Of a DNA stretch of 64,000 nt, positions 55,780 through 64,000 are shown one piece after another. The notes under the pieces were generated by a model that saw only the letters and a program-made list of their open reading frames with translations, had not been told where the DNA came from and ran no database searches. Where the stretch lies: the NCBI GenBank assembly GCA_018894105.1, contig CM032132.1, positions 30,307,379-30,371,378 on the forward strand, given 5' to 3'. The translations under genes were made by a program, and so were the position numbers. The stretch is from Jacaranda mimosifolia (lineage: Eukaryota; Streptophyta; Magnoliopsida; Lamiales; Bignoniaceae). Within the stretch, counting starts at the first letter, position 1. Every line of letters begins with the position of its first letter.

Positions 55780-58060
55780 CAATCTGCCTATTGCAGTCTT
55801 TGTCCCTCATTTAGTTAGTACTCTATCCCACTTTTCTCTCTCCCACTCCCTACAAAAACATAGTAGAAGTGAATATCTTATGTCGTAGTTTTTTGTAAAT
55901 ATGGTTATTTCCATTTCTATAGTCGCTTCTTGCCGTGTCGAACTAGGCCTGCTTTGTCTTGGTACGATGGTTCTAGTTAAATTGAGATTTTTATGCTTTG
56001 TTTATGTTTGGAACTCATTTATTTTGTTCCATAATGAAAGAGCTGTAGGGCTTTTTTTTGTATTTTGCGCTTCGATTTCTTGTTGACATGTCAAGATCTA
56101 GTTTGTATTTGCCATAATTTTTATATTTGGTTCTGATTTTAAGGGATTTGCGGTACAGGGTTCTGATTTATGTTTAGGATTTTTGATATCATATAAATTT
56201 GTGAAACTTTGGTGTATTTAGGTTAAGGTTTTTTTTTATCTGTCGTATAGGGTTTCTACATTAATGCATAAAAGTTCCAGTTATTTGATGTATTTGGGTT
56301 AGCGTTCTTCTACATTTGGGTTCAGAGATTCGATTTGTGTTGTACGCTTATGGTATCATATATATTTGCACTTATTTGGTGTATTGGATATGGGTTTTAC
56401 TATGTCCGAGTTTATGGTTTTCATTTGTGGTTATTTCTTCACTATCGTACATATTTGAACTTTTATTTGATGCATTGGGTTAGTTTTTTACATGATGCCA
56501 TATCTTTTTTATTTTTGAGTTTCCAATTGATCTATTCAATGGTATATTATGTCCGTTTTGTTAAAGATTATCTTAAGTTGGTTGAATTTCTACCATGTAT
56601 TCTAATTTTATGGATAATGTCTAAAGTAGCTTGATGATGAGCTGCTTTGAATATTTGTGCCCTATTTTCTTGATGCATGACACCATTTCTTACTTTTTTG
56701 ATTGGAGAAAAAAGCTACATCCATTATTTTTTTGCGTGTTATTGCTAGTTTCGTGCACTTGTTATGGAATAGTGCCGTGTAAAGCATGCTTTAGCTATTT
56801 TGATTCTCCTGTAAGTTGATTCCATGGCCTCTTTTATCATGTGGATGTTAGAATCTCAGTGCTATTTGAAATTTGTAGTATTATTTTATCCATTCTTTTG
56901 TACATGCATTCAATAATTGTGAAATGACAATTCTGTTACATTATTCCACTTAACTTCTACATACTCTTAGCTCAAACACATTTATAAATATTTCCATCTT
57001 GTTTAAAAAAATCACCATACTCTCAAAGTGATTCACTCTACCTGTATATTCTCCCGCTCACACTCATATCTTTTACACTCTAATTGCACATTACACCCAT
57101 CTTTTAAACACGGTTAGCATTACATCTTCCTCCAGTGATAACTGGACCAATCTTCAAGCTTCAATCCAAATTTCTGCTCTTCATTCAACAAGTTCTAACT
57201 CCTCAAATGGCTATAGTACATTAGCAAGACTTCTGATTTTAATATATAGCTTAATGTGGTGTTTATATGCTATAGTTTCATGTTTTGCTTATATGATGAG
57301 TTTGATGTGCTGTTTATCTGTTGAACTTTCATATTCTATATTCCTTTAGTTTATTTGCTTCTAACATGCTATCTTATTTGATGTTATTTGTAAATCTGAT
57401 TTTGTACGTAGTTAGTTTATACGTTAAGTCAAGTGTAGCATCATGCTTAGGGTTTCTCCATCTATGAATTAGAGAAGTAAGTCATTCCCCCATGATGACT
57501 ATTTATGTGGTTTACATGTTGTCATAATGTGGTTTACTTGACTGAATGCTTGTGAAATATACCACAACATGTAAGTTTAATAGCATATTGAAGTTCATAT
57601 GTATGGCCTTTTCATGTGTGTATTTGTTCCATTCCTCCTAGGGGAAAGGGCTTGGGGAGCTCTATATCACTTGGTTACACTTCGCACACTATTATTAGTT
57701 ATCTTGTCTTTTGTACATGTTATCACTCCATATTCTGTTATTGTTATGCAAAGTTTGTAGAGTTGTTCGTATAATGTTTCCTCCCAAAGTGTTTGCTATT
57801 CATTTGGTTGAGTTAGTATATGTCCTTTGAGGGTTTATTTATGTCCACAGAAAATTAGGGTGTTGTCTACTGAAAGCTATCCAAATAATATTTTTGTTCA
57901 AACCGTATTTGTCCAGTCCAAATTACATTTTCTTAGTCCATTTTTGCATCCAAATATCTGTACTCAATTCTTTTTTTTACCAAATTACCATATTACGTGT
58001 CGTATTAGTTTGCAATCCAATATGATTTCATCAGTTTGAGTTGTTAGAAATGATAATAAA
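55780..58060. repeat. T-rich region with a degenerate ~85-bp tandem repeat (56180-56520)
   Basis: A phrase of the form atcatatatatttg.acttatttggtgtatt.ggttag.gtttt occurs about four times at roughly 56187, 56270, 56352 and 56443. The rest is T- and G-rich and has open frames that encode only Phe/Tyr/Val/Leu-rich peptides without family character. A pyrimidine- and C-rich segment (57000-57200) stands apart. No gene could be supported. Confidence 0.35.
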
Positions 58061-58756
58061 AGAAACATAAAAGATGGCATGAAGGAAGGGAGGGAGGGCA
58101 CACATATTGGTCGTGTCACCCCTACACATATCCATTTAATATTTTTAATGGTTGTATATTCTGAAATTCATGTATTTTAAATTGTTGTGGTTTTATTAAA
58201 TTCATGTATGAAGTTTAGTTTATGTATTTTAATTCATATTACTCAAGACTTAGTGTTAAATGAACCTTAATTAAATAAAACATTATTAAAAAAAAGCATG
58301 TTTTTAAGTAAATGTAATTTGACCTATCAAATACGATCATATTGTATTTTTTGTCTCATAGAACATCATTAAATACACATAACATAAGTTAATAAAATCT
58401 AATTTTACTTAATAAAAACTAATAAAGTATGATTAATTAAATCTTAGTGATAGTTAGGACCCATGACATGTAATTTGCTTATTTTGAAGTCTATAAATTG
58501 TGAAAAAGTTTTCTTCACATAAACCTGTTGGCATGTTTGCAAAATTTTTGGCTCACATTTGTTTGTTACTATTTTTTTTCTTGCACATGATGAAGCCCAC
58601 ATTCATGCGCTTGGTCCACAATTAAAAAGTCGTGGGTTTTTACCACAATTGTGGTACTGTCGGGCGAGCTTGCAATATTTATGTAGACAGTGGGAGCGCA
58701 TAAGAGATAAAGGTATACTATGGAGCGTTTCTAACACTTTCTAGAGACAATGAATT

Positions 58757-59635
58757 TTCATATTCGGCGTGTAATTAGGGCTATTAACATTTTAGCTTTG
58801 GAATTGATTCTCCCTAAATTTTATTAAGGTGCCGCATCAAATTCAATTGAATCCCAACTTTTATCCATATTTTCAGGTCAGAACATAGAAGTACATTGAT
58901 TAGAGTATGATGCCATTCATTTAAATAGCATAACATGATATGTGTGTTAAATATGGTGCGACCACAACAACCAATGTCACATTATTTTATGCATGGGTAT
59001 CCGCTTGTAGGCAAAATGCATATTATTCATGGAAAGGGCACGTATCTCAAAATATCCTTGTCGTAGAAAAATCCTACCAAATGTTTACCTATGTGCATGC
59101 CGGATAGAAGGGCAATGCCAATAATGCAAGGGTATTGCTCAACGCAATTTAAAGTGGCCTAATGTTTCCGTTCACCCCACTAGGTGTTATATTTACTTTT
59201 AATAAGTATACATGATCTAATTATATAATTCTAATAGGTGTAAGCCAGATCGACTACTACGGGTATGGTGCTAACAATTATTCATTATGTAGGGAAGTAT
59301 TACCTCATTGACACCAACTTCATCAACTACATGTGCTTCTTATCCCCTATAGGCAGTCTTGATACCACCTCCAACAGTTCGATGGGGCCAACACATACAG
59401 TGGGCCAAAGAAGATATTCAACCATCGCACTTACGATTGACGAATACCATTGACCGTTTATTTAGAATTTTGAAGAAGCGATTCCTGATTTTGCCTTAGG
59501 GTATGCCGAGCTACACGGTTGTTGGGCAAACTCATATTGTCATTGCATGTTGTGCCCTACATAATTTCATTCGTAAGTTTACTTGGGACGATAATATTTT
59601 TGTGACATTGGACCATGAACTTGAGCTTGAGTGAG
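58757..59635 (+). pseudogene. PIF/Harbinger transposase remnant, copy 2
   Basis: Pieces in shifting frames include RRVIRAINILALELILPKFY, then NILVVEKSYQMFTYVHAG with NARVLLNAI, then GKYYLIDTNFINY, then KKRFLILP, and VIACCALHNFIRKFTWDD up to the stop near 59631. These follow the DDE_Tnp_4 order seen in copy 1. The second Asp is replaced (NANNARV where NDSRV is expected) and the segment with the catalytic Glu is disrupted near 59465. With several stops and shifts, it is non-functional. Confidence 0.7.
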
Positions 59636-59996
59636 AGACGAATTTTTATTGCCATGGTCACCCAAGTCAGTAAGACATCTAGGCACAAGCTACATTTTGA
59701 GATGCTCTGGCAAATTGGATGTGGGTTGAGAATTAGGGTTGACTATCTGTGTCAGTCTACTTGTTTATGTTTGTTAAACAGTTTGTTGAACATTATACTT
59801 ATTTGTTACCGAATTAATGTTTTTTCCTTTATAGTTTTAATACACATTACAATGCTTTTTATTTGGGCTAAATCTATAGTTACTTAATTATCTAATTAAG
59901 TTGTGCAAGTTCATATATTATCACTCTTACATTGATATAATTTAATTTATATGTATTATCATTCATTAGTGATATAAATATTATTTCTGATAAAGG

Positions 59997-60122
59997 ACCT
60001 TGTGCGCATGCGGTGCTAGACCTATGTGGTTTATGATGACCAGGGCAGATTCAAACTACGCACACTATTTTCTTAGGTGCCCAATTGGAGCACACCACCT
60101 ATGGAGCTTCATATGGGTAGAT
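59997..60122 (+). pseudogene. GRF-like zinc finger exon of the Harbinger accessory ORF, copy 2
   Basis: The frame reads TLCACGARPMWFMMTRADSN, then HYFLRCP, then LWSFIWVD. Compared with copy 1 (15165-15309), the Cys-x-Cys region, the M-x-R-x-D-x-N-Y phrase, the central Cys-Pro and SFIW are all shared. An acceptor-like region precedes it and a GTAGGT donor-like sequence follows near 60139, so it may be an internal exon. Confidence 0.55.
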
Positions 60123-60592
60123 GCATTGGGTGGATATCATGTAGGTATGTATAAGCAGTGCTAAGGTTTTAGCATTACCATGTTGCAGGCTACATATAGC
60201 ACTGCTACATCCACATGTGCTTTTTTAAGTGTTGCCTTTAGGGGTGCTCCCAACTGCGATAAATAGAGCTCTGTGCGCACTAGTTATCACATACCACTGC
60301 ATGTGTCACAACATAGTGGGCATATATTGTTGTTGCACTTATGTAGATGTTGTATTTGTATTTTGTTGTTTATTTTGTTGTTACTAGTTACTGTTTTATG
60401 AAGATATTATTTGTATAAAGTTTATATAGGCTCATGCCACACATGTTGATGTACTAAATTAAGATTTATTCATTTATTTTTCATCATTTTATCTTGCATT
60501 TCATGTCATTTTTGCTGTGTATGCAATTGTGTATATGGAGGTATTTGATACATCCATATCTATAATGTGCAAAGATGAGTTGTTGTTAATCG

Positions 60593-60898
60593 ATGGACGG
60601 TGTGGATAGGGTCATTTTAAATGTCCGGTGCCCCGACATTAAAGAGTATTTCTTTCATATTCTTCTCGATGTTAACATGATTACGTCACTTATGAATGAG
60701 ATATACATAGAGATCTACATGCCCAAGATAGAACATAAAATAATCCGCCACTTTTGGTGTCCATCCATAATAGACTTTGTGACGGAAAACTTCAAGGAGA
60801 TGGAGGACTGCCACGACACTCTGAAGGAGATCGTCACTTATCTTAACGTCTTTTACGAACTAGAAACTGGGGATATATTCATGCCAACCAACTTGTGA
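60593..60898 (+). CDS. unidentified 101-codon open frame in Harbinger copy 2
   Basis: The frame starts at an ATG at 60593 and runs to a TGA at 60896-60898 without stops, in a region otherwise full of stops. It contains DGVDRVILNVRCPDIKEYFF, KIIRHFWCPSIIDFVTENF and a final ELETGDIFMPTN. Composition is protein-like (mixed charge, aromatic residues). I do not recognise the family. It lies between the GRF-like and Myb/SANT-like modules, so it may be part of the accessory protein or a separate exon of the transposon. A partner in copy 1 was not found. Confidence 0.3.
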   Translation: MDGVDRVILNVRCPDIKEYFFHILLDVNMITSLMNEIYIEIYMPKIEHKIIRHFWCPSIIDFVTENFKEMEDCHDTLKEIVTYLNVFYELETGDIFMPTNL

Positions 60899-60968
60899 CC
60901 GACATTCATTGTGGTGAGACTTAGATGCATTAATAACATATTTTAGGAAAACCATTATATAAATATTC

Positions 60969-61307
60969 ATGTTCCATATTCAATTTTATCTTTGGTTGAT
61001 TGTGCAAGCATACTCACTTGTTGAGTGTTACTTTACACTCGAGGAGACTAGGCACAATTTGCTGTTTGAGATCTTTAGACAAGCCTCGCCACCATCACAC
61101 CTTAATCCTCGCCAGGCTAGCTCGAGAGATGTGACAATTAGTTATTGGGTGGACATCAATACCCTATTCTCAGATCTTACTCATTCACATCACATGGTTT
61201 TTGGTGCTATCAGGGATCTTGTAGGCCCAACATTCCATATTCTCATTCTACTTAGGTTATCGGAAATATGCTGGTTGGCTACAAGGGTAATATCGATAAA
61301 GGGTTAG
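60969..61307 (+). CDS. unidentified 112-codon open frame in Harbinger copy 2
   Basis: An open frame with LVECYFTLEETRHNLLFEIF, SSRDVTISYWVDINTLFSDL and GPTFHI. It follows the previous frame closely and could be its continuation after an intron. No family recognised. It may equally be chance. Confidence 0.2.
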   Translation: MFHIQFYLWLIVQAYSLVECYFTLEETRHNLLFEIFRQASPPSHLNPRQASSRDVTISYWVDINTLFSDLTHSHHMVFGAIRDLVGPTFHILILLRLSEICWLATRVISIKG

Positions 61308-61653
61308 GAATTGGCCCTGTATAGTCTTGGACTGAGGTTGTACGTTGCGTTGGCATGAGACTATCGAGATGACATTGGTCGTCCCCAAAGAGCTAGGTTA
61401 GTACCATTCGGACGACACAACGACCACCTATATCATCTTGATTTATTTTGTTCTTGTTATATGACTATGTCTAATAATGTTTGTACTATACTTGACGTTA
61501 AGTACTAAGGACTTTTTATTTGTATTGAACTTGTACTTTAGTTGGTGTTTGGACTTCCCGTGTTTGATGTTTCATTTATGTTGTGCTTATTTTATGTTTT
61601 GCATATCCTTACTTGAATGCCTGTTTAATAGTATAACTTCAGAATATAGATTG

Positions 61654-61990
61654 ATATTCCAATGGGATGCCACGACTCATAATGCGTCAGCCTATGACAT
61701 ATTTCGTGATCCCCGCTGAAGCGATGTTGAGGAGTCTATCATACTCAGCATATTGATGACTATTGTCACCACTAGGGACATCTCTGTTATGGAGGTTTTG
61801 ATAGGCGAGTGCTCCCACATTGCATGCCATCTTTCCAGATCGTTCGCGAGGTAGATGATAGTTAACAAGGTTAAGACTAAGGTTCAACAGCTATGTCGAC
61901 CCTATAATGCATTCCTTGACTATATGACTATTCTTGAGATGGAGCATAATTCCCACTCAAATATGGTGCATGTCAACAAACAGTACTAGG
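61654..61990 (+). pseudogene. Myb/SANT-like module of the Harbinger accessory ORF, copy 2
   Basis: In one frame, with stops near 61719, 61854 and 61988, the text reads WDATTHNASAYDIFRDP, VEESIILSILMTIV, VMEVLIGECSHIACHLSRSF, VNKVKTKVQQLCRPYNAFLD and ILEMEHNSHSNMVHVNKQY. The Glu-rich start, the K-V-x-x-L/Y...F core and the N-M-V-x-V end follow the plan of plant Myb/SANT-like domains. The corresponding part of copy 1 is 14284-14660. Confidence 0.45.
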
Positions 61991-62144
61991 CATCTATTGG
62001 CACTATAAGTAAACTTGTTGAAATTTGTTTTAACTATATATATAAACACATGGCACATTACACACCGCAAACAACATTTATGTACCAGGGAACTATCTGA
62101 CATCGCTACTTTCTTATGTTCGGACGTATGTCCAGCCACACTAC

Positions 62145-62981
62145 ATTTTTACTAGGGTTGTAAACAAATATTCAAAAATTTGTTTACCGTTCGCATTCGT
62201 ATTTGTTTATGCAAAATTTATCCACATTCGTTTAAAGCGGATATTATTAGTATTCGATTAGTAGATATCCAATTATAAATAGATACGGATATAATAAATG
62301 CATATCTGATCCGTTTAATATCCGATCCGAATACATATTTATTAAATAATATATTATTTATACTTTTCGATAGAAATCTCATAATCCATATATGTATGTA
62401 TATATATATAAATTATAATTGCAGAATTGAGAAGAAAAAAGAATAAATTTAAAAAATTATTGTAATATAGAGAAAAAATTGAAGAATAAAGTTAATCAAC
62501 ATAATTATTGTTGGTTAATTTTATAATTAATACTTAAATGCCATTATTATTAATAAGCACTAACAATCAATTATAAAATTAATTATTAATTAAAAATTAT
62601 GCTATTTGTTTGATTGCTTTAGTTTTAATGAAATTGTATGGTTTCTTCTATTAATTAAGATATGTATTTATTATAGGTTCATAAATTCATGTATTTGGAT
62701 ATTTGTAAATGGGTATATAAATAATTATCATCGAATATGAATATAAAATAATAATTCGAATACGGATAAATTTAATAAAATATAAATGCATCTGGATAAT
62801 TATAATCGAATATGAATATATCCAAATTCGATCGATATCCGATGGTTACGAATTTGGATATCATTTTTAAATATCCATCAAATTCGTATCCGTATCCAAA
62901 TATTCAAAAAGTTAAACAGATACAAATATGAAAATAGTGTATTTGATCTGTTTAATATCCGTTTACGCCCCTAATTTTTAC
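62145..62981. mobile_element. hAT-type non-autonomous element with perfect 8-bp target duplication
   Basis: The element spans 62153-62973, from TAGGGTTGTAAACAAATATT to CCGTTTACGCCCCTA, an imperfect terminal inverted repeat. Identical octamers ATTTTTAC flank it at 62145-62152 and 62974-62981. Subterminal words such as ggatat, atatcc and atccgat recur in both orientations, and the centre is extremely AT-rich. It has no transposase and is nested in Harbinger copy 2. Confidence 0.9.
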
Positions 62982-63032
62982 ACACAGATATATAGCCGAC
63001 CTATCTAATAATGGGACAGGAGGGGATGCCCC

Positions 63033-63125
63033 AATAGCTCCTATTGTCATCGAGGACTCTGAGGAGGTTTGATCATCCACTGCAGCCACGACTACCCCTT
63101 TGCCTACTCCCCCACGACCATGATG
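63033..63125 (+). pseudogene. acidic and proline-rich tail of the Harbinger accessory ORF, copy 2
   Basis: The frame reads IAPIVIEDSEEV, a TGA, then SSTAATTTPLPTPPRP and a stop near 63123. It mirrors the ISDSEDD plus Pro-rich tail at 13885-14091 in copy 1. Confidence 0.4.
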
Positions 63126-63130
63126 TTCGA

Positions 63131-63778
63131 TTTATGTGCTTTGTACTGTAACTAATATTGACTCTTCTTCTTCACGACTGTATCTTTTACTTACCATTCC
63201 ATTATTTGGAAAAATGTTCTTCGTGGTATTTTCATCTATTATTATAATTGGTTCTCAATGGTATGAATTATAGTTTAGGACTATATTTCTTAGTGCACTG
63301 TGCAAAGTTATGCATATGTTCACTGTGAAATCAAAATGTATTTTTCATGTAAGATTTTTTGTGATGATTTTCATATTGGCTTGATTTTATTTTATACCTA
63401 TTGTGTAATTATGTCCCTAACATATTTGTACTATAGTAGATTATAAGTATTGAAGTCCTTTTATTTGTGTTGGACTTCTTATAACCAAAATTTCTATTTA
63501 AACACACGTATTTTGTATGTGACTATTTATCAATTTTTTCTCTACTTTTTTTTTCCTAAAATTTTTAACATCAAGATTACTATTTTATTATACAAATAGT
63601 TTTTCTTGTTTTAATCCACTATCCACCAACTTATTTACCAAAAATAAAAAAATTAAAAACAAATTAATCAACTATATTTAATATATATATATATAAACAA
63701 TATATAATAAACTATATAATCATTCAACCAATCATTACTAATTTATATTACTATCATATCCAATCATCACATTTACAT

Positions 63779-63815
<37 letters not shown>

Positions 63816-64000
63816 ATACATATTTTATCATTATCCTTACAATGAAAAAATTACTCGGTTCCATTTTTATCTCAAAAATCCAACAAAATAAGTATTGATT
63901 TGATCGCTAAAATAAAAAATACCTCCCCCCGAAAATATAAAAAAATATACCAAAACCCTCCAAAATAATTTTCTAACTATTCTACAAAATATATACAAAC
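63131..64000. other. AT-rich end of the window, with (CA)n(TA)n
   Basis: No gene is visible. A compound microsatellite of CA then TA units lies at 63777-63816. The last 150 bases have words such as cataat, caaaat and ccaaaacc that do not form a recognised element. Confidence 0.5.

Larger units (their letters stand above)
58757..63130 (+). mobile_element. decayed PIF/Harbinger DNA transposon, copy 2 (plus strand)
   Basis: Recognisable coding pieces in order are a transposase (58757-59635), a GRF-like zinc finger (59997-60122), an unassigned open frame (60593-60898), a Myb/SANT-like piece (61654-61990) and an acidic then proline-rich tail (63033-63125). This order matches copy 1 at 13700-18300 after its ORF1. 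ORF1 itself was not found upstream of 58757. A hAT-type element at 62153-62973 is inserted between the last two modules. Termini were not found. Confidence 0.65.

Noticed and set aside
55901..56819. Tandem hydrophobic frames (61-99 codons) resembling membrane proteins
   Set aside because: The hydrophobicity reflects T-rich sequence with repeated phrases. There are no conserved motifs and the frames overlap the degenerate tandem repeat.
1..64000. CRISPR arrays, bacterial defence or operon-like systems
   Set aside because: No regularly spaced repeats with unique spacers, no ribosome-binding-site-led gene clusters, and the genes are spliced plant genes. The only tandem array (22297-22424) has no spacers.

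Overview
The window looks like nuclear DNA of a flowering plant, most likely a eudicot. It is strongly AT-rich, its genes are split by GT-AG introns, and plant transposon families fill most of it. Two host genes can be modelled completely. On the minus strand (4314-9597) there is a six-exon gene for a chloroplast outer-envelope pore protein of the OEP37 type (325 aa). On the plus strand (33687-39561) there is a nine-exon cytosolic aldehyde dehydrogenase of the ALDH2C4/REF1 type (498 aa) that keeps all its catalytic residues. The first 400 bases may hold the 3' end of another gene.

Layout. 436-2892: 3' end of a Tat-like Ty3/gypsy element (decayed antisense ORF, polypurine tract, 3' LTR). 4314-9597: OEP37. 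10052-11934: two terminal-inverted-repeat elements. 12600-19760: a decayed PIF/Harbinger transposon (minus strand) between AT-rich repeats. 20508-23140: a 2.6-kb solo LTR with a perfect 5-bp target duplication. 25975-30792: LTR fragments, a Ty3/gypsy LTR plus broken gag, and an abutting Ty1/copia fragment. 30793-33504: a CACTA-like MITE and two hAT-type elements with 8-bp target duplications. 33687-39561: ALDH, with MITEs in introns 1 and 5. 39669-47683: a Ty1/copia element with both LTRs, starting 107 bp after the ALDH stop codon. Its integrase region is split by a segment that begins CACTA, ends TAGTG and carries an antisense fragment of a plant KH-domain (PEPPER-like) gene. 48215-54118: 3' half of a Ty3/gypsy chromovirus (minus strand). 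58757-63130: a second decayed PIF/Harbinger copy (plus strand), interrupted by a hAT-type element.

The most unusual material is transposon biology. The two Harbinger copies lie in opposite orientation about 40 kb apart and share a module beyond the transposase: a GRF-like zinc finger, then a Myb/SANT-like domain, then an acidic/proline-rich tail. I cannot say whether this accessory ORF is already described. The KH gene fragment inside the copia element is a candidate transposon gene capture. I saw no CRISPR array, tRNA, rRNA or other RNA gene. All family names come from reading translated sequence; no database search was made.
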